Positions 32,885 to 39,988 of a stretch of DNA of 42,127 bases are shown in pieces (position 1 is the first letter of the stretch; each line of letters begins with the position of its first letter). A program made the position numbers and the translations under genes. Under the pieces are notes generated by a model. The model saw nothing but the letters and a program-made list of their open reading frames with translations. It was not told where the DNA came from and ran no database searches. Source of the DNA: Coprobacter sp. (GTDB taxonomy: Bacteria > Bacteroidota > Bacteroidia > Bacteroidales > Coprobacteraceae); contig JAFLRV010000004.1 of NCBI GenBank assembly GCA_022511245.1, positions 1-42,127 on the forward strand. The letters are read 5' to 3'.

Positions 32885-34147
32885 TTATGCGCCGAAATCG
32901 TCGTACATCAGCATTTCACGGGGAACGCCCAAATCCCACAACATTTTCTTGACGGCATTGGCCATCGGGCCGGGACCGCACATGTAATATTCGATATCTT
33001 CGGGAGCATCGTGCTCTTTCAGATAATTGTCATATATTACCTGATGGATAAATCCGGTATAGCCAGTCCAGTTGTCTTCGGGCTGCGGGTCGCTCAATGC
33101 GATATGGAACGAGAAATTGGGAAATTCCCGTTCGATGGCCCGGAAATCTTCTTCGTAGAAAATCTCCCGGCGCGAGCGGGCGCCATACCAGTACGATATT
33201 TTGCGGTCGGTCGTCTTCAGCGTGTGGAACAGATGCAGCAGGTGCGAACGCAAGGGGGCCATACCGGCTCCGCCTCCGATATAGAGCATCTCCCGTTTGG
33301 TATCGAGAATATGGAACTCCCCGTAAGGGCCCGATACGGTCACTTTGTCGCCCGGCTTGCGGGTAAAGATGTAAGAGGAGCATATACCCGGCTTGATGCC
33401 CTGCGCCCACGTTCCGGTATTGCGGTCGAACGGCGGCGTGGCGATACGGATGTTCAGCATCACGATATTGCCCTCAGCGGGGTGGTTGGCCATCGAATAG
33501 GCCCGATAGGTTTCCTCCTCGTTACGGCAGACAAGTCCCCACATCTTGTATTTGTCCCACTCGTCGTGGTATTCCTTGTCGATATCCATGTCGGAAAACT
33601 TGATATCGTATTTGGGCACATCAATCTGAATATAGCTGCCCGGCTTGAAATTGAGGGTTTCTCCTTCCGGCAGCCGCACGACGAACTCTTTGATAAAAGA
33701 GGCGACATTGCGGTTCGAAACCACTTCACATTCCCACTTTTTGATACCCAGTACCTCTTGGGGTATCTGTATTTCCAAATCGTTCTTGACTTTTACCTGA
33801 CAGGCCAGCCGGTAGTGGTCATGTATCTGTTTGCGGGTAAAAAAGCCCGTTTCGGTAGGCAGTATCTCACCGCCGCCTTCCAGTACCCGGCAGCGGCACA
33901 TTCCGCAGCTGCCGCCCCCGCCGCAGGCCGAAGGCAAAAATATTTTGTTGGCCGACAACGAAGCCAGCAGCGTCGTACCAGCATCGGTCACCACCTCCCG
34001 CTCCTTGTCGTTGATGTCGATGGTCAGTTTCCCTGAAGGGGTCAACTTGTTTTTAGCCAGCAGCAATACGGCCACCAACACCAGTATCAACAGCAGAAAT
34101 ATAACTACGGCAGCTCCCACTGTGGGATTTATCAGTAATAATGTCAT
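32885..34147 (-). CDS. nqrF: NADH:ubiquinone reductase (Na+-transporting) subunit F
   Basis: This 420-aa subunit takes electrons from NADH in the Na+-pumping NADH:quinone reductase. One N-terminal membrane helix (about residues 10-30) is followed by a plant-type 2Fe-2S domain with C75, C81, C84 and C116, an FAD-binding domain (YRAYSMANHP) and an NAD-binding domain (LYIGGGAGMAPLRSHL, YMCGPGPMANAVKKM). All cofactor motifs are intact and the length is normal. It is the last gene of the operon and is followed by a strong terminator. The nqrE stop lies 28 bases upstream. Confidence 0.97.
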   Translation of the reverse strand: MTLLLINPTVGAAVVIFLLLILVLVAVLLLAKNKLTPSGKLTIDINDKEREVVTDAGTTLLASLSANKIFLPSACGGGGSCGMCRCRVLEGGGEILPTETGFFTRKQIHDHYRLACQVKVKNDLEIQIPQEVLGIKKWECEVVSNRNVASFIKEFVVRLPEGETLNFKPGSYIQIDVPKYDIKFSDMDIDKEYHDEWDKYKMWGLVCRNEEETYRAYSMANHPAEGNIVMLNIRIATPPFDRNTGTWAQGIKPGICSSYIFTRKPGDKVTVSGPYGEFHILDTKREMLYIGGGAGMAPLRSHLLHLFHTLKTTDRKISYWYGARSRREIFYEEDFRAIEREFPNFSFHIALSDPQPEDNWTGYTGFIHQVIYDNYLKEHDAPEDIEYYMCGPGPMANAVKKMLWDLGVPREMLMYDDFGA

Positions 34148-34175
34148 TGTATCTTTCGTTTAAATTGAAACCCGA

Positions 34176-34790
34176 TTATAGTTTAATTCCCAAAAAGCTC
34201 ATAAAGGCGATACCCATCAGTCCGGTGGCGATAAAGGTAATCCCTATGCCCCGCAGCGGTGCCGGTACGTTGGAATAGGCCAGTTTTTCCCGAATAGCGG
34301 CAATTCCCATAATGGCCAGCAGCCATCCGATACCCGAACCTAACCCGTAAACCGTTGCAGCTCCCACCGACGGGAATGCCCGCTGCTGCATAAAAAGCGA
34401 ACCGCCCAAAATGGCGCAGTTAACGGCTATCAGCGGCAGGAAGATACCTAACGAGGCATACAGGGCCGGAGCGTATTTCTCGACGAACATCTCGACCAGC
34501 TGCACCATAGAGGCGATAACGGCGATAAACATAATCAGACTGAGGAAACTCAAATCGACCGTTTTATACTCTTCGCCGAGCCACTGCAAGGCTCCCGGTT
34601 TCAGGATATAGTTTTCGAGCATATAATCTACCGGCAGGGTAATTACCAGCACAAAAGTTACGGCCAGTCCCAGACCGATAGCGGTCTTTACACTTTTCGA
34701 TACGGCCAAATAAGAACACATCCCTAAAAAGTAGGCAAATATCATATTGTCTATAAAAATAGACCGGATAAACAGATTCAGATTTTCCAT
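34176..34790 (-). CDS. nqrE: Na+-NQR subunit E
   Basis: This 204-aa protein has six membrane helices and opens MENLNLFIRSIFIDNMIFAYFLGMCSYLAVSKSVKTA, with VNCAILGGSLFMQQR in the middle. These are the marks of NqrE, which with NqrD forms the pair of inverted membrane subunits that hold the central iron centre (the family places an iron between cysteines of NqrD and NqrE). One cysteine is seen at the N-terminal region (GMCSYL) and one in VNCAILGG. Spacing is 24 bases to nqrD upstream and 28 to nqrF downstream. Confidence 0.95.
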   Translation of the reverse strand: MENLNLFIRSIFIDNMIFAYFLGMCSYLAVSKSVKTAIGLGLAVTFVLVITLPVDYMLENYILKPGALQWLGEEYKTVDLSFLSLIMFIAVIASMVQLVEMFVEKYAPALYASLGIFLPLIAVNCAILGGSLFMQQRAFPSVGAATVYGLGSGIGWLLAIMGIAAIREKLAYSNVPAPLRGIGITFIATGLMGIAFMSFLGIKL

Positions 34791-34814
34791 TTTTCGCTTG
34801 TTTTTATGTAGTTC

Positions 34815-35441
34815 TTATCTTTTTTCCTGCAACTCTTTGTTTCTCGCCCGGTGTACCCAGATGATACAGGCTGCCGTTATCAACGCCATCGGAGGCAATA
34901 TCATCAAACCGTTGTTTTCGTAGCCCCAGTCGTAAAAAATCTGCGGAACGACCTGATAACCGAACAGGGTTCCCGAACCCAGCAATTCCCGGAAGAAAGC
35001 CACGATAACCAGAATAATCCCGTAACCGATACCGTTGCCTACGCCATCGAGGAAAGAGTCCCACGGGCCGTTACCCAAAGCAAAGGCTTCGAGACGTCCC
35101 ATCAATATACAGTTGGTAATAATCAGTCCCACAAATACCGACAACTGTTTGCTTACATCGTAGGCGTAGGCCTTCAGCACCTGATCTACGATAATCACCA
35201 GTGCGGCGACCACAACCAGCTGTACGATGATACGGATGCTATTGGGAATAGTATTCCGCAGCAGCGATATGATGACATTGGCAAACGCCAGTACGGCGGT
35301 TACCGACACCGCCATGACAAAAGCCGGTTCCAATTTGGCGGTTACCGCCAGAGCCGAGCAGATACCCAATACCTGCACGATAACCGGATTATTTTTCGAG
35401 AGGGGGCCGAGCAATACTTGTTTCGTCTTTTTCGATATCAT
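34815..35441 (-). CDS. nqrD: Na+-NQR subunit D
   Basis: This 208-aa membrane subunit of the Na+-translocating NADH:quinone reductase shows [21 protein letters not shown] and [27 protein letters not shown], the two cysteine-bearing segments that match those of NqrE. It is 15 bases after nqrC and 24 bases before nqrE. The length is typical and nothing is out of order. Confidence 0.95.
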   Translation of the reverse strand: MISKKTKQVLLGPLSKNNPVIVQVLGICSALAVTAKLEPAFVMAVSVTAVLAFANVIISLLRNTIPNSIRIIVQLVVVAALVIIVDQVLKAYAYDVSKQLSVFVGLIITNCILMGRLEAFALGNGPWDSFLDGVGNGIGYGIILVIVAFFRELLGSGTLFGYQVVPQIFYDWGYENNGLMILPPMALITAACIIWVHRARNKELQEKR

Positions 35442-35456
35442 ATTTTCTTCCTCCGC

Positions 35457-36158
35457 TTATTTTTTTAATGACTCCAAAAATTTCTGATACGGGGTCAGAC
35501 AGTTCTGCATCATCGACTGCACCCCTTTGCTGGTAATCGTTCCGCCCGATATGGCATCGACATAATCGGCTCCGTCAACGGGTTTCTGTCCTTTTTTCTC
35601 TACCGTTACCGATTTGAACACACCGTCGATAAAAAGCCGTTTTCCCTGATACTGGTCCGAGAAAGCCGGTTTTTCGATTTCGGCTCCCAGTCCCGGCGTT
35701 TCGCCCTGATGAGCGAAATAAGCACCATAAATCGTATCGCCACCGGCATCGACCGAAACATATCCCCAGATGGGGCCCCACAATCCGGCGCCGTACATCG
35801 GGAAGATGTATTTCTCGGAACCGTCATCCAGACGGCATACGAAAACGGGCAGCTCCCGCTCTCCGGCCGGTCGTTTCACCTGCACGGCCACATCGACAAG
35901 GAAGGCATCGCCGGGAACCCGGTTTCCCTGTTCGTCGACCAGATAGGAATCAACGATATATTTTTTATACAAGTCTTCCGCATCCTTTGCATCGGAAGCG
36001 ATGTTGACCGAACTCAATATCTGTTTCATCTTGTCAATCCGGACATTCTGGGTCTGCGCCGGCTTCAGGGCCAATGCGGCCAAAGCCAGTACCGCAGCTA
36101 CCACAACCACCATGACAGCGGCATATATCACCGTATAAACATTACTCTGTTTGTTCAT
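35457..36158 (-). CDS. nqrC: Na+-NQR subunit C (covalent FMN carrier)
   Basis: This 233-aa subunit has an N-terminal membrane helix (VYTVIYAAVMVVVVAAVLALAALAL) and a periplasmic FMN-binding domain. The FMN attachment site is the threonine in AISGGTITSKGVQ near the C-terminus, the S(G/T)xT-type motif of flavinylated proteins. Three in-frame starts exist: 36176 overlaps the nqrB stop as ATGA, 36164, and 36158. I choose 36158 since AAAGGAG lies 8 bases before it and MNKQSN is the family-like start, but coupling through 36176 is possible. ApbE, which attaches the flavin, is not in the window. Confidence 0.93.
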   Translation of the reverse strand: MNKQSNVYTVIYAAVMVVVVAAVLALAALALKPAQTQNVRIDKMKQILSSVNIASDAKDAEDLYKKYIVDSYLVDEQGNRVPGDAFLVDVAVQVKRPAGERELPVFVCRLDDGSEKYIFPMYGAGLWGPIWGYVSVDAGGDTIYGAYFAHQGETPGLGAEIEKPAFSDQYQGKRLFIDGVFKSVTVEKKGQKPVDGADYVDAISGGTITSKGVQSMMQNCLTPYQKFLESLKK

Positions 36159-36172
36159 CTTCATTTCTCCTT

Positions 36173-37387
36173 TCATGCGTTAGTTCCGGCAGCCCGTTTG
36201 ATTCTCCGTTTCATGTTGCGGCCCACCACGAAATAGTCGATAAGCGGGGCAAACACATTCATCAGCAATACCGCCAGCATGGCTCCTTCGGGATAACCGT
36301 TGTTATACACCCGGATGACAATGGCGACAACCCCGATTAAAAAGCCGTATATGTATTTCCCGGCGGTCGTGCGGGCGCCGGTCACCGGGTCGGTGGCCAT
36401 AAAGACAGCGGCAAAAGCAAATCCGCCCAGACAAATCTGTTCGACGGGAGTCAGCAGCGAAGCCGGATATACGGGTGAGGCAAACAGATGGGCCACATAT
36501 CCCATACACAACCCGCCGGCAAATACCGACAGCATGATGCGCCAGCTGGCTACGCGGGTAAAGAGCAGTATCGCCGCCCCGATGAGAATGGCCAGCGTAG
36601 AGGTCTCCCCGATAGAACCGGGAATGAGCCCCACAAAGAAATCCCACAACGAAGCAGGCTCGCCCAGTATATTCGTAATGTGCAGCGACTCACCCGTCGA
36701 GGTGGCTACCTGACCCAGCGGCGTAGCTCCTGAAAAATTGTCGACCGTTGCTCCGGCTCCCAGTCCGAACGTATCGGAGGTGCGCACAAAAACGGCATCG
36801 CCCGACATTTTGGAGGGATAGGCAAAAAAGAGGAACGCCCGTGTAACCAATGCAACGTTGAACACGTTCATACCGGTACCGCCGAATACCTCTTTGGCAA
36901 AAATGACGGCAAAAGCCGTAGCCACAGCAATCATCCACAGCGGGGTGTCCACAGGAACAATCATCGGAATCAGGATACCCGATACCAGGAAACCCTCCTG
37001 TATCTCGTGACCTCGCAGCTGGGCAGCTGTAAACTCGATACCCAGTCCCACAGCATACGAAACGACGATTTGGGGAAGAACGGACAAAAAGCCGAAAAGG
37101 AACATCGCCCAGCCACTCACCGATGCGGCTTGTCCGATAGCCATATAGTGCTGATACCCGACATTGTACATGCCGAAAAGCAGGGCCGGAATCAACGCCA
37201 GAATAACCACCGACATCGTGCGTTTGGCATCGATGCTGTCGTGGATGTGTACACCCGTTTTCGAGGTCGAGGCCGGCACGAACAGAAATGTTTCGAAGCC
37301 TTCAAAAACAGACTGAAACTTTTCGAACCGGCCGCCCGGCTGGAAATCGGGTTTTATCTTGTCGATATAATTTCTTAATGCTTTCAA
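36173..37387 (-). CDS. nqrB: Na+-NQR subunit B (covalent FMN carrier)
   Basis: This 404-aa, multi-helix membrane subunit has the covalent FMN site SGAT with Thr222 (SGATPLGQ), and motifs such as FGGTGMNVFNVALVTRAFLFFAYP and MATDPVTGARTTAGKYIYG. NqrB is held to be the site of sodium movement and quinone reduction. The length is normal. It starts 30 bases after nqrA and its stop overlaps the upstream nqrC start candidate. Confidence 0.96.
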   Translation of the reverse strand: MKALRNYIDKIKPDFQPGGRFEKFQSVFEGFETFLFVPASTSKTGVHIHDSIDAKRTMSVVILALIPALLFGMYNVGYQHYMAIGQAASVSGWAMFLFGFLSVLPQIVVSYAVGLGIEFTAAQLRGHEIQEGFLVSGILIPMIVPVDTPLWMIAVATAFAVIFAKEVFGGTGMNVFNVALVTRAFLFFAYPSKMSGDAVFVRTSDTFGLGAGATVDNFSGATPLGQVATSTGESLHITNILGEPASLWDFFVGLIPGSIGETSTLAILIGAAILLFTRVASWRIMLSVFAGGLCMGYVAHLFASPVYPASLLTPVEQICLGGFAFAAVFMATDPVTGARTTAGKYIYGFLIGVVAIVIRVYNNGYPEGAMLAVLLMNVFAPLIDYFVVGRNMKRRIKRAAGTNA

Positions 37388-37417
37388 TGTTATATATTAT
37401 TTTGAGGTTATACCTGT

Positions 37418-38764
37418 TTAGTTCATCTCTTTCATCAGTTCGTCGAGACCTGTACGGATAATTTTCTGTATTTCCAGTTTCGAGGTATCCACGAACTCGC
37501 ACAAGGCAAAATCTTCCGGTGCCACTTCATAGATACCCAGATTTTCCATTTTCTCCACATCGAAAGCCAGCACTGCTTTGATGAGAAACTCCGGCAGGAT
37601 ATCCATCGGCAACACCCGGTCATATTCGCCCGACATGATAATGGCCCGCTCGCCGCCGTTCAGCCGGGCATCGAGCGTATAACTCTTTTTGGGGAACAAC
37701 CACGAAAAATAGGTGTGGCTTACACTGAATTTTTTCAATCCCGGCATGGCCCAGCCGAAGAGTTCGTGACAGTCGTCCCCTTCGGGGATAACGGTCAGCT
37801 GGCTGTGCGGCGCCCGCAGGTAATCCATTTCCGAAATATGCGTACCGGTCAGTACATTACCGCTGATAATGCGGCGATGGTAATCGGCCGGTGTCAACCG
37901 TCCCGCCAGCAACGAATCGATACGGGCTCCTACACAGGTGCGCACATACACCGGATTTGCCACTTCGGAACCGGTTACAGCTACCAGACGGGAGAAATCG
38001 ACCACGCCCTTATTGAGCAGACGACCGATAAACAACACATCGAAAGCGTTCATCGTCCACACGACCTCGCCTTTGTTCACCGGAGCGATATGCTGTATCT
38101 GCACCCCGACATTACCGGTCGGATGAGGGCCGTCGAAAAGAACAGATTCTACGTTCGACACGGCAATCGGAGCTTTGGCCGGCATCCCGACATACACCTT
38201 GCCCGAAGTGAGTTTGCGCAACGCATCCAGTCCGGTTTGGAAATGGGCCTCCTCCCCTTTCAGCACGAAACCGAAATCGGGGGCCAGCGGCGCCGTATCC
38301 CACGCCGTTACGAAAATATCCCGCGGCGTTACATCGGGATTGGCAATCACATCGTAGGGACGCTGTTTGATAAAGGGGAACATTCCGGCCTGCAACAACA
38401 GTTCCTTCATCTGCTCGCCCGACAGTTCGTCCGCCGACTTTTTCCCGAACTCCACAAAGGTCTGTTCGGCATCGGCCTTTATCGTAATGTCCAGTACCTT
38501 ACGGCGCTCGCCACGATTTACCGCCACCACTTCACCGCTTACCGGAGCGACGAATTTTATCTCCGGCCGGTTCTTGTCGTACATCAGCGGCGTTCCGGCA
38601 TCGACGTGCTCACCGGGTTTTACAACGACTTTGGGGACCACCCCGTGAAAGTCGTCCGGAACCAGTGCATAATATTCGCACGGAGCCGACTCCTCGACCA
38701 CCCCTGCCGGTTTCCCTTTCAGGTTGATATCAAGTCCTTTCTTTAATTTTATCACCTTCGTCAT
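37418..38764 (-). CDS. nqrA: Na+-NQR subunit A
   Basis: This 448-aa peripheral subunit is the quinone-binding part of the Na+-NQR complex. It starts MTKVIKLKKGLDINLKGKPAG at 38764; a longer frame to 38992 runs through a terminator-like hairpin and is rejected. Other marks are VVVKPGEHVDAGTPLMYDKNRPE, VSPVSGEV-like GEVVAVNRGERRKVLDI and the C-terminal CEFVDTSKLEIQKIIRTGLDELMKEMN. It leads the six-gene operon; the whole set A to F is present in the standard order, so the cell can build a complete sodium pump coupled to NADH oxidation. Confidence 0.96.
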   Translation of the reverse strand: MTKVIKLKKGLDINLKGKPAGVVEESAPCEYYALVPDDFHGVVPKVVVKPGEHVDAGTPLMYDKNRPEIKFVAPVSGEVVAVNRGERRKVLDITIKADAEQTFVEFGKKSADELSGEQMKELLLQAGMFPFIKQRPYDVIANPDVTPRDIFVTAWDTAPLAPDFGFVLKGEEAHFQTGLDALRKLTSGKVYVGMPAKAPIAVSNVESVLFDGPHPTGNVGVQIQHIAPVNKGEVVWTMNAFDVLFIGRLLNKGVVDFSRLVAVTGSEVANPVYVRTCVGARIDSLLAGRLTPADYHRRIISGNVLTGTHISEMDYLRAPHSQLTVIPEGDDCHELFGWAMPGLKKFSVSHTYFSWLFPKKSYTLDARLNGGERAIIMSGEYDRVLPMDILPEFLIKAVLAFDVEKMENLGIYEVAPEDFALCEFVDTSKLEIQKIIRTGLDELMKEMN

Positions 38765-38797
38765 ATCGACTTTAATAAAATATTTCAAAATAAAGTG

Positions 38798-38805
38798 CAA
38801 AGATA
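38798..38805 (-). promoter_or_regulatory. Candidate -7 box of the nqr operon
   Basis: On the minus strand TATCTTTG matches TAnnTTTG and lies 33 bases before the nqrA ATG. No -33 TTTG is at the usual distance. Confidence 0.45.
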
Positions 38806-38887
38806 ACTTTTTGTCCCGATAATCGAGAGCAGAATGACAGAAAATTTCTTTAATTCCGTTCAAACTCCCCACCTCACACAAAAAAAG

Positions 38888-38917
38888 CAGGCAAAAAGTT
38901 GTAACCCCTTTTGCCTG
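38888..38917. terminator. Bidirectional terminator hairpin behind the FGE-like gene
   Basis: CAGGCAAAA (38888-38896) pairs with TTTTGCCTG (38909-38917), flanked by A and T runs. It lies about 100 bases after the stop of the FGE-like lipoprotein gene and upstream of the nqr promoter. The rest of 38806-39014 holds no gene that I can support. Confidence 0.7.
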
Positions 38918-39014
38918 TTTTTCATTCATTTGTGCGGTTCGGTGCCGCCTGCACGGGCAGGACCGATATTTTTTCTTTTCCACTCGGGACATCGCTCCCG
39001 AAACACCGTCGGAA

Positions 39015-39893
39015 TCAGTTTAACGGCAGTACGATACGCACCCCGTAGTATTGGCGACGGCGATCCAATGTGGCGGCGATGCCGATACGGTACGACACCC
39101 GGTTGTAATAATCGTCATAGTAATAGCTGCCGCCCCGAAGCACGCGGGCAGAACCGGATGAGGGCCCTGTAGGATTGGTCTCCGGCGTACTGCTGTAACT
39201 GCCGAACCAGTCACTGCACCACTCATATACATTGCCGCTCATATCGTACAATCCCAACGCATTGGGCGCCTTCGAGCCTACCTTATGCGTCTTGTTATTG
39301 GGGTCGTTTATATTATACCACGCCACTTCTTCTATATCGTTGCTCCCGGCATATTTGTAATAGGTACCGGACTGGCCTTTCGTGCGGGTATATTCGTCCT
39401 TCTGTCCGCCCCGCGCCGCATACTCCCACTCCGCCTCCGTCGGCAGCCGGAAGTTTTTCCCGGTCATCTCGTTCAGCTTGGCGACAAATTCCTGGCAGTC
39501 GTTCCACGATATAAACTCCACCGGCAAATCATCGCCCCGATAAGTACTCGGATTCACCCCCATAACCTTTTTCCACAGCTTCTGTGTCACTTCATATTTC
39601 CCGATGTAATAGGAGTCCAGCGTCACTTCGTGTACCGGAGATTCTTCGCTGGATGCCGCCGCCGCATCATAATTGACTTCGTTCGGGTTGCGGTCCTGCG
39701 CCCCCATGAAGAAGGTACCACCCTCCACAAAAACCAGTTCATCATACTCCAGGTCGGGGAATATATTTATCTCGGCAGCCGGGCCCTCTTCGGTGTCACG
39801 GTCCTTATCGCTGTCTTGAGGATTATCCTCTTTGCTGCAACTGCTCATGGCCAGCAACGCCGCCATAAACCACATCATTCCTTTCCTTGTCAT
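39015..39893 (-). CDS. FGE-fold (SUMF1-type) lipoprotein, catalytic cysteines absent
   Basis: This 292-aa lipoprotein is from an ATG at 39893 (a 12-codon longer frame is less likely). The signal MTRKGMMWFMAALLAMSSC is followed by an acidic linker (SKEDNPQDSDKDRDTEEG). A SUMF1-type fold is shown by VEGGTFFMGAQDRNP, YYIGKYEVTQKLWKKVMG, LPVEFISWNDCQEFVAKL, FRLPTEAEWEYAARGG, ALGLYDMSGNVYEWCSDWFG and VLRGGSYYYDDYYNRVSYRI. The two cysteines of true formylglycine enzymes, expected after RGGS, are tyrosines or asparagine here, so it should not activate sulfatases. Related lipoproteins in Bacteroidota include GldJ/GldK of the type IX system; sprA lies 95 bases upstream on the same strand. Confidence 0.85.
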   Translation of the reverse strand: MTRKGMMWFMAALLAMSSCSKEDNPQDSDKDRDTEEGPAAEINIFPDLEYDELVFVEGGTFFMGAQDRNPNEVNYDAAAASSEESPVHEVTLDSYYIGKYEVTQKLWKKVMGVNPSTYRGDDLPVEFISWNDCQEFVAKLNEMTGKNFRLPTEAEWEYAARGGQKDEYTRTKGQSGTYYKYAGSNDIEEVAWYNINDPNNKTHKVGSKAPNALGLYDMSGNVYEWCSDWFGSYSSTPETNPTGPSSGSARVLRGGSYYYDDYYNRVSYRIGIAATLDRRRQYYGVRIVLPLN

Positions 39894-39926
39894 TGTTTTT
39901 TCTGTTTGGTTTATAATTTCTGACAA

Positions 39927-39934
39927 CAAAAATA
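39927..39934 (-). promoter_or_regulatory. Candidate -7 box for the FGE-like lipoprotein gene
   Basis: On the minus strand TATTTTTG matches TAnnTTTG, 33 bases before the ATG at 39893, in the gap behind sprA. The -33 TTTG is not seen. Confidence 0.35.
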
Positions 39935-39988
39935 CACATTTACTTTATTTATCCTCATTTTATCTCCCTGAAAATTAAACAATCCGAT

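Noticed and set aside
32486-34036. 516-codon open frame on the plus strand opposite nqrF
   Set aside because: It runs antisense to a complete, motif-rich nqrF and through the CotH start, terminators and promoter. The translation has no recognisable domain. Long antisense frames are common in this sequence because of its codon use.
37715-38746. 343-codon open frame on the plus strand opposite nqrA
   Set aside because: It lies entirely over nqrA, which has full family similarity, and shows no domain, start context or promoter.
38931-38985. Hairpin with CCTGC/GCAGG followed by a T run on the plus strand
   Set aside because: No plus-strand gene ends there, and the minus-strand gene already has a better terminator at 38888-38917.
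39015-39893. Annotation as sulfatase-modifying (formylglycine-generating) enzyme
   Set aside because: The fold matches, but the two catalytic cysteines are replaced, so an activity label would be misleading.
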